This document shows, one piece after another, positions 1 through 9,042 of a stretch of 64,000 nt of DNA (within the stretch, counting starts at the first letter, position 1; every line of letters begins with the position of its first letter). Below the pieces are notes generated by a model. It saw only the letters and a program-made list of their open reading frames with translations, did not search any database and was not told where the DNA came from. The position numbers were made by a program, and so were the translations under genes. Where the stretch lies: contig NZ_LBIC01000006.1 of NCBI RefSeq assembly GCF_001005725.1, positions 248,001-312,000 of the forward strand. The letters are read 5' to 3'. Source of the stretch: Sphingobium chungbukense. GTDB taxonomy: Bacteria; Pseudomonadota; Alphaproteobacteria; Sphingomonadales; Sphingomonadaceae.

Positions 1-1000
1 ATGCCAGGGCGGGTTCCATATCGGCCGCGCCTATCAACCCACCCAGGCGCTGCCGGATCAGCACTTCAGCATCCGCCATGATCCGGCCGATCAACTCCGC
101 ACAACTCGGAATATCGTGGATCAGACCGACAGCCATGCCGCAGCTCCAGGCACCAGCGTCCATATCACCATCGACCATCACCTTGGGATAGACGCCCGCG
201 ACGAGATCGTGAATGTCGTCGATCGTCAGGCTGTCGCCCTTCTCGCGCTCGATCTCGATAAGCTTGGCCACGTTCGAATTGTTCAACACCCGCTCGGTAT
301 TGCGCAAGGACCGCATGATCAGCCGCGTGTCGGTCTCGGTCGCTTCCAGCAGGGCTTTCTTGACATTTGCGTGGACCGGAGCCTCCTGCGTCGCCAGGAA
401 ACGGGTGCCCATGTTGATGCCGTCCGCGCCCAGCGCCAGCGCTGCGACCAGGCTGCGCGCGTCGGCCATGCCACCGGACGCCAGAAACGGAATGCTTAGC
501 CGATCGGCCGCGCTGGGCAGCAGGATCATGTTCGGGATGTCATCCTCACCGGGATGGCCACCGCATTCGAAACCGTCGACGCTCACGGCGTCGCACCCGA
601 TCGATTCAGCCTTCAGCGCGTGCCGCACCGACGTACATTTGTGGATGACTGTTATACCTGCCGATTTAAGGGCGGGCATATAGGCTTCCGGGCTTCGGCC
701 GGCCGTTTCTACGATCCGCACGCCGCCTTCCGCGATCGCCTGAATATATTCGGGGTAGGGCGGCTTGCTGAAGGTCGGCAGGAAGGTCAGGTTCACGCAG
801 AACGGCTTGTCAGTCATATCGCGACAGCGCGCGATTTCACGGGCCAGCAACTCCGGCGTTCGTTGGGTGAGGCCGGTGATCGTGCCCAGGCCGCCCGCAT
901 TGGAGACGGCTGCGGCGAGTTCGGCCAATCCGACGAAATGCATGCCGCCCTGCATGATTGGCTGCTCGATACCGAAAAGCTTGGTTATTCGCGTCTGCAC
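1..1000 (-). CDS. nitronate monooxygenase-like flavoprotein (3' end beyond left edge)
   Basis: Reading leftward from a GTG at 1000-998, preceded by an AGGGAG ribosome site at about 1005-1011, gives 333 codons without a stop, so the C-terminus lies outside the window. The start ITKLFGIEQPIMQGGM, the following AAAVSNAGGLGTITG, the DGFECGGHPGE loop and the later ASGGMADARS and LGADGINMGTRFLAT segments are those of the 2-nitropropane dioxygenase / nitronate monooxygenase TIM-barrel family, FMN enzymes that oxidise nitronates or act as enoyl reductases. The family is usually 320-380 residues, so little is missing. The true substrate is uncertain because many members are mis-named by homology. It is transcribed in the same direction as the porin gene to its right, about 170 bp away. 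Confidence 0.85.
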   Translation of the reverse strand, partial: MQTRITKLFGIEQPIMQGGMHFVGLAELAAAVSNAGGLGTITGLTQRTPELLAREIARCRDMTDKPFCVNLTFLPTFSKPPYPEYIQAIAEGGVRIVETAGRSPEAYMPALKSAGITVIHKCTSVRHALKAESIGCDAVSVDGFECGGHPGEDDIPNMILLPSAADRLSIPFLASGGMADARSLVAALALGADGINMGTRFLATQEAPVHANVKKALLEATETDTRLIMRSLRNTERVLNNSNVAKLIEIEREKGDSLTIDDIHDLVAGVYPKVMVDGDMDAGAWSCGMAVGLIHDIPSCAELIGRIMADAEVLIRQRLGGLIGAADMEPALA

Positions 1001-1169
1001 GATGCTCTCCCTGATGACTCGGAAACGTTGTTACCATCGAATACATTGTTTCTTATTCCATTGCAACCCGACCAAATGGCATCAAGGCGCTCGTTCATCG
1101 TTGGGCATGTGGCGATCAGGGTCAGGGTGGTTTTTTCGCGCTTTCCGGCAAGTTCAAGAGAACTGCGTC

Positions 1170-2507
1170 TCAAAAACTCGCGGTCAGATTGAACGAGGTG
1201 TACCGGGTCCAGCGATCGACGGGAGCATTGGGCGCATCGCGCAGGAAACGACCCTTGGCGAGCAACAGGCCGTCAAATTCGAAGCGAAGCCGGGCGGGCA
1301 GGATCCAGTAGCGAACACGCGCTTCAACCTGATGTCCGGCGAAACGTCCTGAACTTCCACTGGCATCACGGACCCCTGTGGACGAGAAGCTGTCCTCGCG
1401 GGCCGCCAGCCACATCGGGCGATAGACCGCGAACCAGTCGATCCGCTTGCCGGGCGTGGCTTCGATCCGAAGGCCGGGCGTCACGATGTTGGCACGGGCC
1501 AGCGCATTGTAGAGGCCAGCGGGCGCAAGGTCGGCGCGCCGCATGCCGAAAAGCGTATCGAAACGACCGTAGCGCCTGCCGGATCCGTCGCCGCTGGCAT
1601 AGTCGAATTCCACCGACAACCGCGGCTTCCACGCTCCCGGAAAGCTGTAACCCACGTCGGCATGGACGAAACCGGCGGACACCGACTGGGTGGAGGCTGT
1701 CGCTGCGAGCGACGTGCTGCCCCTGCCTGTCTGGTAGAACGCCTCTACCTCAAAATCAAAGGCGCCGCTGCGTGGATCAGCTATCAGTCGGCCACCGAAT
1801 ATATCGAGTGAGCGGTCGCGCGTCGGCCGGTTCGGTCGATCGCGTTCGCCAAGATGAAAATAGCTCATTTCCGCCATGGCGGTCCCGATTGCCTTGGCCC
1901 TGCTGACCTGCCCACCCCAAAGCACGAGGTCGAAGCTCTCCCGATCAAGACGAACCCGTGCATCCCGCACGTCCGCAGGATCATCAGGCAGCCGGACTTG
2001 GGGGAGCATGTAGATGAATGTCGCCTTCCACCCCTTGCCGACAGCGGTATCGGCGCGAAGGCCGGTATAGCCGTTAGTGGTGTTGCGATAGTCATCCGCG
2101 GCGACCAGTCTGCGCGAGCCAAGGTTCAGCGTCATTCGTCCCGCGGTCAGCGTCAGCTTCGACCCAGAACCAAGCGCGTCGTCGAAATCGGCCGCCACAT
2201 AGGCCTGCACCGGCTCCAGCGCATTCACCTCGTTTGTGGAGACGGGCGTGCCGGGGCGATCGCCCCATACCCGGCTGTCGAAAATCTCGACGCCGATGCG
2301 AAGATCCTGGCGCCGATATTCTGCAAGAATGTTGGTCCGCAGATCGACGAGGTCGTCGCTGCTGTTGAAACCCGCGCGGGCCTGGCCAGTGATCGCCTCA
2401 TATCGCAGGCGGGTAGATCCATGAATTGCGAATGCCCCATCCTCTGCGTTCGCCGGGGACGGGAGGATGAATGCGATGAGGGAGACATTGACGAAACGAA
2501 CAGGCAT
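1170..2507 (-). CDS. alginate-export-type outer-membrane porin
   Basis: A 445-residue protein. I chose the ATG at 2507 because it follows a GAAGGA ribosome site and opens a signal peptide (MPVRFVNVSLIAFILPSPANA); an in-frame extension upstream to 2858 has no such features. The mature part (GSTRLRYEAITGQ, NILAEYRRQDLRIGVEIFDSR, then the GRMTLNLGSRRLVAADDYRNT segment) matches the alginate-export beta-barrel family (AlgE-like), and it ends in a phenylalanine as barrel proteins do. In sphingomonads such porins commonly sit with catabolic genes and need not carry alginate. It probably allows diffusion of an anionic or aromatic substrate across the outer membrane; that substrate is not visible here. 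Confidence 0.8.
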   Translation of the reverse strand: MPVRFVNVSLIAFILPSPANAEDGAFAIHGSTRLRYEAITGQARAGFNSSDDLVDLRTNILAEYRRQDLRIGVEIFDSRVWGDRPGTPVSTNEVNALEPVQAYVAADFDDALGSGSKLTLTAGRMTLNLGSRRLVAADDYRNTTNGYTGLRADTAVGKGWKATFIYMLPQVRLPDDPADVRDARVRLDRESFDLVLWGGQVSRAKAIGTAMAEMSYFHLGERDRPNRPTRDRSLDIFGGRLIADPRSGAFDFEVEAFYQTGRGSTSLAATASTQSVSAGFVHADVGYSFPGAWKPRLSVEFDYASGDGSGRRYGRFDTLFGMRRADLAPAGLYNALARANIVTPGLRIEATPGKRIDWFAVYRPMWLAAREDSFSSTGVRDASGSSGRFAGHQVEARVRYWILPARLRFEFDGLLLAKGRFLRDAPNAPVDRWTRYTSFNLTASF

Positions 2508-2948
2508 GCGGCGTCCTTCACAGAAATGGACGCGAATTTGGGCGTGAGGCCTGAAGGGGAATCGCGGTCCCCGGCCACCTTCAAAGCCAAAAACACTGGT
2601 CGGGGTCAAGGCAATATATCCTTGCCGGGTGGATATCCCGAAATATGTTGGTCTGACCGTAGCTGGCGCAAGATTGCCGCGCCCGCGTCCGTCATCGCGC
2701 AGAATTTCTCCTCCACAAGGTAAGGTTGCGTGTTGTTCGTTCATGAGGGCTGCGAATCCGGAACGATCGGGCAACTGCCCATGGGGTGTGCTGCGGCTTG
2801 AGGCAGCCGGCCTGACCGACCCGGCGCCTTCCTTGAGCGGGAAATCGTTCTTGTCCAATCCTGCCCTCCCCTGTCGCAGGAATGAAAGAAAAGGCTTCTA
2901 GTCGCATCGCCTCCCCGCAAAGCCCATGCGGATACGATCATACGGGAA
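2508..2948. other. intergenic region between divergent porin and transporter genes
   Basis: These 441 bases separate the porin start from the transporter start. The frames open here have no ribosome site or recognisable protein. The stretch should hold both promoters. I see no strong dyad, riboswitch-like structure or terminator. Confidence 0.5.
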
Positions 2949-4430
2949 ATGCGGGTGATGCAGAAACTGGCAGAAGGCCGCATGATAGCCTATGCTTCGG
3001 GTAATTTCGGCAAGGCGCTGGTGTTCGGCGGCGCGGACATCACGATGCTCTTCCTGCTGACCGACGTGTTGGGCCTGGGCGGCACAATGGCGGGATGGCT
3101 GATGTTGGCGGCGCTGTGCGGCGACCTCGTCTTCGATCTCGTGGCGGCCCGGCTGGTTATCCGCCTGCGGCATGCGGGCAAGGGCTATCGCTGGATGGTA
3201 GCAATCGCGGCGACACCCTGCGCACTGGCCTTCGCCCTTCTCTATGCGATACCGGCGTTCGGCGCGCGGCAACTGTGGGTGCTGGCGGCCGCGCTGCTGG
3301 TGTTTCGCGGCGCCTATGCGGTCGTCGACGTGCCCCATAATGCGCTGATGGCGCAGGTCACCAGCGACAGCCGCGCGCGCGGCCGCGTGTCCGGTTATCG
3401 ATTGTTCTTCAGCACGGCCAGCGCACTGGTCGTCGCGACCCTGTTGACGCCGCTGGTGCAGCGGGCCGGCAGCGATCAGGCATTCGACCGGTTGGCGCTG
3501 ACCGGCGTGGCGGCGGGGGGCCTCTTTGCCGTGACCATGATCCTGTGCGCCTGGACCTCCGGCAGCGGCGCGTCCCGGCAAGCGCGGCAAACCGCAGGCC
3601 AGGATGGCATCCGTGTGCCCCTGCGCGATCCCATGGTGATCGGCATGGGCCTGCTCGCCTTGCTGACAGGCTTTGCGGCGCCCGCCTTCGGCCGAATGCT
3701 GCTCTATACGGGCCGCTATATCGTCGATCGTCCCGACCTCGTCCCGACATTGCTGATGGCGCTGACGGTCGGACAATTTACCGGCGTCATCCTGTGGACC
3801 GCATTGACCGGTCGGTTCAGCAAGAGCGTGCTGCTGGCCATGGGTCATGGCGTGAGCGCGAGCGGCCTCGCCGCCTTCCCCTTCTGTCTGCCCTGGCCCA
3901 TTGCACTGATTGCCTGCGCAGCAATTATCGGCTTCGGTCTCGCCAGCGTCTTCATGCTGCCATGGGGGCTACTGGCCGATGCCGTCGACGTCGTGGAATG
4001 GCGGCATGGCCGGCGGTTTGAGACGGGGCTGTTCGCCTATTATCTTGCCATCGTAAAGGCGAGCGGAGCCGCTTCGACGAGCCTCATCGGCTGGACGCTG
4101 GGCTGGCTCGGCTATGTTCCCGGCCAGCCGCAGGCGATCCCGGTCCAGGCAGGCATGATCGGCCTGGGCATCGGCATTCCGCTGCTCGGTAGCCTGGTCG
4201 CGATACTGCTGATGCGGCGCTTCGACCTCGGCCACGCACGGCATGGCCGCCTGCTTGTCCTGCTGGATCGGCGCTGTCAGTCGGGCGCCGACCCGGTCTC
4301 AGGATTGAAGCGAGGATTGGTGAAATCGAGCGGTGCCGGCGTGACCTCTGCCGGCGGCTGGGCGCTCTCCGCCCAGGCGCGGCAGAGCATGTCGCGCAGC
4401 ATGGACGCGCCGGCCGCCGTCCGCTCATAA
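2949..4430 (+). CDS. GPH-type sugar:cation symporter (MFS)
   Basis: A 493-residue membrane protein with about twelve hydrophobic segments. The signature MLPWGLLADAVDVVEWRHG near residues 338-356, with the following RFETGLFAYYLAIVKASGA, is characteristic of the glycoside-pentoside-hexuronide (MelB-like) family, inner-membrane symporters of sugars and related solutes. The N-terminal GNFGKALVFGGADITMLFLLTDVLG also fits. The transmembrane part ends near residue 425 (ILLMRRFDLGHARHG). The last ~65 residues do not resemble the family and run 154 bp antisense into the convergent nuclease gene, so the stop may have been lost by mutation or frameshift. With the TBDR, ROK regulator and YdcF/nuclease genes next door, a role in sugar or nucleoside uptake is plausible. 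Confidence 0.85.
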   Translation: MRVMQKLAEGRMIAYASGNFGKALVFGGADITMLFLLTDVLGLGGTMAGWLMLAALCGDLVFDLVAARLVIRLRHAGKGYRWMVAIAATPCALAFALLYAIPAFGARQLWVLAAALLVFRGAYAVVDVPHNALMAQVTSDSRARGRVSGYRLFFSTASALVVATLLTPLVQRAGSDQAFDRLALTGVAAGGLFAVTMILCAWTSGSGASRQARQTAGQDGIRVPLRDPMVIGMGLLALLTGFAAPAFGRMLLYTGRYIVDRPDLVPTLLMALTVGQFTGVILWTALTGRFSKSVLLAMGHGVSASGLAAFPFCLPWPIALIACAAIIGFGLASVFMLPWGLLADAVDVVEWRHGRRFETGLFAYYLAIVKASGAASTSLIGWTLGWLGYVPGQPQAIPVQAGMIGLGIGIPLLGSLVAILLMRRFDLGHARHGRLLVLLDRRCQSGADPVSGLKRGLVKSSGAGVTSAGGWALSAQARQSMSRSMDAPAAVRS

Positions 4431-5254
4431 ACCATCGCGCGCACATCCTTGTCGGCGAAGTCGGCAAAGCCATTGCGCTTTTCCAGCATATAGAGCGCCG
4501 CAACCTTATCCCCTGCCTCGTCCAGATAGGCGAGGACAGCCTCGAACATATCCCCGCCGCGATGGCCGGGCGCGCCGATGCGCGGCGCGATGTCGCCTAC
4601 GGTCAGCTTCATGCCGTCGACGAACCGGCTTTCGAACCGGCCATGCACGCTGCGGTCGGTGGTGAAGCCCTTGGGATTGTCGCCCCTCCAGCCGTCCGAA
4701 TGGATCGAGTCATGCATGGGTTGCGCACCGTCGCCGATATAATGGCCGAGGCGAATGGTATCGAAGGCGCAATGCTGTTCGGGGATGGACGCATCCCCGC
4801 CCTCGGCCTGCGCCTTGCGGACATGGCGCATGCACACCACCAGCCGGTCGTAGGCTTCGATCGCGGCATAGGGCAGAGTGCCGGTCCAGCGGACATTGGT
4901 GCGCGCGGCGGTCGCGGGATCGCTCTCCCGGATCGCCTCATGGCGCTTGTAGAGCGCGATCACGAACTCATAGCGCGATCGCGGAATCGGTTTCAGGAAA
5001 GTGAACTGCTCGCGGAACCAGCCATGATTGGGGTCTTCCTCGATCTTCGAGAAATTCTCCGAATCCCCCCGCCAACTGTCGGGCAGGGAGGCGGATGCCG
5101 CGATATAATCGACATGCTTGCGCAGGAAAATCGGGCCATCGTCCGGTATGGCCTCGATCGCGGCGCGGTCGATCACGCCATGTGCGGTGCCGCCCCAGGC
5201 GTGCGCAACCGTGGGGGCCATGGCAAGAAGGGCGGCAAGGGCAAGGAAACGCAT
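4277..5254 (-). CDS. S1/P1-type zinc nuclease / phospholipase C family, secreted
   Basis: A 325-residue protein with a signal peptide (MRFLALAALLAMAPTVAHA) directly followed by W-G-G-T-A-H, so the mature N-terminal tryptophan can serve as a zinc ligand as in P1 nuclease. Further expected ligands are visible in D-Y-I-A, in H-Y-I-G-D-G-A-Q-P-M-H-D (residues ~171-182) and in the H-S-D-G-W-R-G-D-N segment. The family hydrolyses single-stranded nucleic acid or phospholipids in the periplasm or outside the cell. It starts only 14 bp after the YdcF-like gene, so it is the last gene of the TBDR > YdcF > nuclease operon, pointing to phosphate or nucleoside scavenging. Whether it is a nuclease or a lipase cannot be settled by reading. 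Confidence 0.8.
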   Translation of the reverse strand: MRFLALAALLAMAPTVAHAWGGTAHGVIDRAAIEAIPDDGPIFLRKHVDYIAASASLPDSWRGDSENFSKIEEDPNHGWFREQFTFLKPIPRSRYEFVIALYKRHEAIRESDPATAARTNVRWTGTLPYAAIEAYDRLVVCMRHVRKAQAEGGDASIPEQHCAFDTIRLGHYIGDGAQPMHDSIHSDGWRGDNPKGFTTDRSVHGRFESRFVDGMKLTVGDIAPRIGAPGHRGGDMFEAVLAYLDEAGDKVAALYMLEKRNGFADFADKDVRAMVYERTAAGASMLRDMLCRAWAESAQPPAEVTPAPLDFTNPRFNPETGSAPD

Positions 5255-5268
5255 AAGGCAGCTCCGTA

Positions 5269-6435
5269 TCAGGGGTCCAGCGGATCGCGCGGATCGATCC
5301 GTGCGGAGAGTCGGCTGGGGCGAAATGCCAGTTCCGTGGGCGAAAGGCGGCGGCCGATCCGGCCGGGCTGATAGCCCAGTTCATCGGCATTACGCTTGGT
5401 GAACTGCACGCTTTCGATCATCGCGCTCTGCTGCGGATTGCAGACGATCAGCGCGTCGTCGTCCAGCGGCGCGCCCATCGCCATCAGCAGCCGCGACGCG
5501 TTGCGCAGGTTCGTCGTGGTGTGCCGGGCATAGGGCTCGATCAGGATCGCATCGGGGGGCACGCCATAACGCTCGATCAGCGCCTTACGCATCTCCTCCG
5601 CCTCGGCAAAGCGAGTCGCGCGCGGATGGGCGCGGCCGCCGGTGACGATGATGAAGGGAATGTCACCCTGTGCGAAGCGATTGGCCGCCAGGCGCAGATG
5701 ATATTTACCATAGGGGCTGAGCGGCATTCCGTCGATTTCCGGGCCGACGCCGGTCAGGATCATCGCGCTGAAGCGATAGCGGCGCCAGTCGAGCGTCTTC
5801 GCCCGCGCCATGGCGGACGCATTGGCGCCCCCCATCAGCGGCTCATAGCCGATCGCATCGGTACGGTCGCTGACATCCAGCAGCGCCAGCGCATAGTCGA
5901 TGCTGGGGTCAAGCGTCTGGGCGGACAAGTCCCGCGACGTGCGCGACAGCCAGTCGGCGGCCTGAAGCCGCGCCTCCCGCTCCTGCGGGTCGATCATGCC
6001 CGCGCCGTCAATCCGCGGGTAGGCAGGGACTTGCCCCAGCCCATAGGTCCGCACGATGGCGTTGACGCCTTCGATTTCCCGTCGGATCTGTGCGGATGCG
6101 CCGTCATCGGCGGCCGAAAGGTCGGTCAGCGCCGCAACGGCCCGGCCCATCGTTGCGACCTCCGCCGCCGTCCAGATCATCGCCTGCGCTGCGCAGCCCA
6201 GATCGGGTTCGCAGGCGGCGCGCCGGTCCTGCCGGGCGCGGAGCAGGGTGGAAACGCCCGCCCCGCCCTTGAGCCGTTCCAGTGCCGCCGGGTCGTGCCC
6301 TACCGCGTCGAGGAGCGGGAAGAGGCGCTGCGATAGTGCCTCCGTCACCGTGTCGCGGGCTGCCCCGGCGCAAGCCGGGGCAGGAGCGAACGCAACCGCC
6401 GCCGCAGTCAGCAGGCTTGCCATGCTCCGCCGCAT
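5269..6435 (-). CDS. YdcF/SanA/ElyC family (DUF218) protein, exported
   Basis: A 388-residue protein starting at the ATG at 6435, which overlaps the TGA stop of the upstream TBDR as TGATG, a typical translational coupling arrangement. It has a signal peptide (RRSMASLLTAAAVAFAPAPACAGA). The C-terminal half carries the DUF218 fold: AMILTGVGPEIDG, then FIIVTGGRAHP, an EAEEMRKALIERYGVP helix, ARHTTTNLRNASRLL, and ALIVCNPQQSAM. Family members bind nucleotides or act on envelope precursors; a single biochemical role is not established. The first ~170 residues are not recognised beyond being helical. Its place between a TBDR and a secreted nuclease suggests a part in handling a phosphorylated nutrient. 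Confidence 0.8.
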   Translation of the reverse strand: MRRSMASLLTAAAVAFAPAPACAGAARDTVTEALSQRLFPLLDAVGHDPAALERLKGGAGVSTLLRARQDRRAACEPDLGCAAQAMIWTAAEVATMGRAVAALTDLSAADDGASAQIRREIEGVNAIVRTYGLGQVPAYPRIDGAGMIDPQEREARLQAADWLSRTSRDLSAQTLDPSIDYALALLDVSDRTDAIGYEPLMGGANASAMARAKTLDWRRYRFSAMILTGVGPEIDGMPLSPYGKYHLRLAANRFAQGDIPFIIVTGGRAHPRATRFAEAEEMRKALIERYGVPPDAILIEPYARHTTTNLRNASRLLMAMGAPLDDDALIVCNPQQSAMIESVQFTKRNADELGYQPGRIGRRLSPTELAFRPSRLSARIDPRDPLDP

Positions 6436-8915
6436 CACCAGCTCTTGCTGATGACGAAGCGGACGTTGCGACCGAAGATCGGGCGACCGTAAATCGCCTC
6501 CGAACTGCCCTGCCCGCTCAGCGAGTCCGTGCGGGTGTTGCCTTCGGTCAGGCCGTGGGCGTTGAACAGGTTGTCGCCCACGATCTGCATCTGCCAACTG
6601 CCCCGGCGCGCCGTGATGCCCGCGCCGACCGTACCATAGGCGGGCAGCGCGGTATTGTTGTAGAGGTCGACGAAGCGCTTCCCCATATAGGTGTAGCGGC
6701 CGTAGATGGAGATATCCGTGTCGTTCGTCCGGAAATCGAAGCTGGGACGGATATTGCCGTAGACCTTGGGCTGGCGCACGATCTGGTTACCCTCCGCCTT
6801 TTCCGGATCGGCGCCGGTGGAGCTCTGGAAATTCTTATATTTGGGATCGCTGATGGTCAGCGCGCCGTTCAGCGAGAACCAGTCGGTCAGCGCCAGCTTG
6901 CCGTCGAACTCCACGCCCTTGACCTGCGCTTCGCCGATGAAGGGCACGTTGACGTCGTTGCGGCCCGTGGTCGGATCATAGGCAAGGAAGCTGGCGTTCA
7001 GCGGATCGAAATTGGTGTAGAAACCGGTGACATAGAGGTAGGAGCGGCCGAAGGCGAGCTTGAGGCCTGCTTCGAACTGATCGGCCTTGGTCGTGATGAT
7101 GGTCGGGTTGATGCTCATCACCGTCTGGACGTTGGGCGGCGTTTCCAGATGCGAGGCGCGGCCATAGACGCCGACATGGCTGGAAAAGTCGTAATTGGCG
7201 CCGACCGTCCAGTTGGTGACGTTGGGCTTCCGCTTCTGATTGATGATGACCCCGGTGAAGGCCCGGGTGCTGTCGTCTGCCAGCGTGCTGGTGTCGCCCA
7301 GATTGGCGGCCTCGGTCAGTGCCGCCCAACCCTTGTAGCTGTAGCGTTCGTGACGAATACCCGCGTCGATGCGCAGACCCGGCACGATTTCCCAGGTGTC
7401 GTTGGCATAAAGCGCGAACATCTTCGCATCGCTGTCGCCCTGGTTGAGCGTTGCGGCGTAGTTGAGCACGCCATTGTCGGTCACCCGGCCGATCTCCGTG
7501 CCCGCCGCATTATAGGCGACCAGATCGAGCGTGCGCGGCTTGCCGGCGACTTCGATCAGGTAATTCTGGTAGAGGGTGCGGCTGTCCTCGCCATAAAGGC
7601 TGGCATAGACGCCGAGCTTCAGGTCATGGCTGCCGATGCCGGTCTCGAACTTGCGGGCGACCGACAGGTTGGCTTGGCCCGAATAGAATTTGGAGTGGAT
7701 GTCGCGATACTGGCCCTGCATGACCAGACCCGATGCCGCATAGGGATCATAGACGGTGTTGGTGCCGGCGAGCGTGTAACCGAAACGGCTCACGACGCCG
7801 AAGGCGGCGGTAGCGCGGGCGAGATAGCCAGCCGCGAAGCCGTTGCCGTCAGCGGGGTTGGTGGTCGAATAGAAGGCGGTGAAATCGAGCTTGCCCTGTG
7901 TGTAGCCAGCCTTGCCCGACACCAGCCAGCCGCCGAACTCGCCATCATATTGGACACCGAAATTGACCATCTGCATATGGCGGCCATCGGACAGGTCGCT
8001 GGTGCGACTCTGTATCCGGCCCGTGCCGTCGCGATACAGGAGGTTGACGTTGCGCAGCGCCGGCGAGTTCATCGTGCCGTCGAAATAGTCGATATATTGG
8101 TCCAGCGAGACGCTGGGATTGCGCGGATCGCTGGTGGGGATCGGCAGATAGAAGACGTTGTGGTCGTTCACATAGTTCAGGTTGAACTTGATCGATCCAT
8201 TGTCGAAATCATGCTTGATGTTGGCACGGATCTGGCCACCCTTGTCATTGGGAAAGCCATTGTCGCGATAGCCGTCATGCTGGCGGATGAAGCCGCCGAT
8301 CGCATAATAGGTGCCCTTGCCCAGCGGCCCGGCCTGATAGGCATCGAGGCGGTAGAGGCCGGTGTCGCCCAGCGTCAGTTGCGCCTTGCCGCGTGGCGTG
8401 TCGCTGCCGGTGACGGTAATGGCATTGATGATCGCGCCCGAATAGCTGGCATAGACCGGCGCCGGGCCGCCGCGCACGACCTCGACATGGTCGGTCATCA
8501 GATCCTGTTTCAGGATCGCGTCGCCGCGGAAGAAGACACCGTCATTCTCGTGGAACAGCGGCAGGCCGTCCTGCTGGAAGCTGACGAAGCCGCCATCATT
8601 GGGCAGGCCGCGGATACGGTAGATATTCTGCACCTCGCCGCCGGTGATTTCGGTCTGAAAACCGGGCAGCTGGCCGATCAGATCGGCGAAGTTCACCGGC
8701 GCGATCTTCTCCACATCCTCGGGCGAGATGGTGTTGATCGCATAGGAGACATCGAAACGGCGCTGGGCGCGGGTCGAGCCGGTGACGATGATATCGCTCG
8801 GCCCGCTGCCGGCGTCGGCCACTTTTTCGGCAGGCGCCATATCCTGCGCAAAGCCAGGCGAGAAGGAACAGAGCGCCGCAAGCGCGGTGCCGGTGGCAAG
8901 GACGGTCTTGAACAT
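6435..8915 (-). CDS. TonB-dependent outer-membrane receptor
   Basis: An 826-residue receptor. The ATG at 8915 follows an AAGGGG ribosome site and opens a signal peptide ending at GFAQ; the longer frame upstream to 9065 would run into the ROK gene. The plug (DIIVTGSTRAQRRFDVSYAINTI, then DLIGQLPGFQT, VEVVRGGPAPVYASYSGAIIN) and the terminal FVISKSW are standard. The plug differs from the five other receptors here (no TAQKR box; GGPAPVYAS instead of GPQGTLFG) and is closer to the carbohydrate-type receptors of sphingomonads. It is the first gene of the operon with the YdcF-like protein and nuclease, and divergent from the ROK regulator, which probably controls it. Its ribosome site lies inside a strong hairpin. 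Confidence 0.93.
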   Translation of the reverse strand: MFKTVLATGTALAALCSFSPGFAQDMAPAEKVADAGSGPSDIIVTGSTRAQRRFDVSYAINTISPEDVEKIAPVNFADLIGQLPGFQTEITGGEVQNIYRIRGLPNDGGFVSFQQDGLPLFHENDGVFFRGDAILKQDLMTDHVEVVRGGPAPVYASYSGAIINAITVTGSDTPRGKAQLTLGDTGLYRLDAYQAGPLGKGTYYAIGGFIRQHDGYRDNGFPNDKGGQIRANIKHDFDNGSIKFNLNYVNDHNVFYLPIPTSDPRNPSVSLDQYIDYFDGTMNSPALRNVNLLYRDGTGRIQSRTSDLSDGRHMQMVNFGVQYDGEFGGWLVSGKAGYTQGKLDFTAFYSTTNPADGNGFAAGYLARATAAFGVVSRFGYTLAGTNTVYDPYAASGLVMQGQYRDIHSKFYSGQANLSVARKFETGIGSHDLKLGVYASLYGEDSRTLYQNYLIEVAGKPRTLDLVAYNAAGTEIGRVTDNGVLNYAATLNQGDSDAKMFALYANDTWEIVPGLRIDAGIRHERYSYKGWAALTEAANLGDTSTLADDSTRAFTGVIINQKRKPNVTNWTVGANYDFSSHVGVYGRASHLETPPNVQTVMSINPTIITTKADQFEAGLKLAFGRSYLYVTGFYTNFDPLNASFLAYDPTTGRNDVNVPFIGEAQVKGVEFDGKLALTDWFSLNGALTISDPKYKNFQSSTGADPEKAEGNQIVRQPKVYGNIRPSFDFRTNDTDISIYGRYTYMGKRFVDLYNNTALPAYGTVGAGITARRGSWQMQIVGDNLFNAHGLTEGNTRTDSLSGQGSSEAIYGRPIFGRNVRFVISKSW

Positions 8916-8916
8916 C

Positions 8917-8948
8917 GGGAGCCCCTTTTTGAGTGGTCGGGGGCTCCC
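8917..8948 (-). promoter_or_regulatory. hairpin sequestering the TBDR ribosome binding site
   Basis: On the transcript of the TBDR, GGGAGCCCC (8948-8940) is followed after 14 nt by its perfect complement GGGGCUCCC (8925-8917), one base before the AUG at 8915. The ribosome site AAGGGG lies inside the right arm, so the folded form should block translation. Nine G-C-rich pairs make it stable. It could be a switch opened by a protein, RNA or ligand; it lacks a U-tract, so it is not a usual terminator. Confidence 0.55.
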
Positions 8949-8967
8949 ATGACGTTGCCATATGACA

Positions 8968-8997
8968 TTTTTAATTATTGTTGTGAAAATAAATAAA
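8968..8997. promoter_or_regulatory. A/T-rich imperfect dyad, candidate ROK operator
   Basis: In the 127-bp divergent promoter, TTTTTAATTATT and AAATAAATAAA flank GTTGTGA as an imperfect inverted repeat. NagC/Mlc-type ROK repressors bind such A/T-rich dyads, and the ROK gene starts 45 bp to the right. Assignment is inferred from position and base composition only. Confidence 0.3.
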
Positions 8998-9042
8998 GCC
9001 GCATAACGGGTCGTCGATTTTCCTTCCGGGGCCGGTTCAGCC

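Noticed and set aside
2629-2901. A 90-codon frame before the transporter gene
   Set aside because: No ribosome site, no recognisable protein and no conserved start; more likely leader DNA.
6282-8996. A 904-codon open frame on the + strand, antisense to the TBDR
   Set aside because: Its translation has no family resemblance and mirrors the codon structure of the receptor on the other strand, which has a signal peptide, plug motifs and a ribosome site. Long antisense frames are normal at this G+C content.
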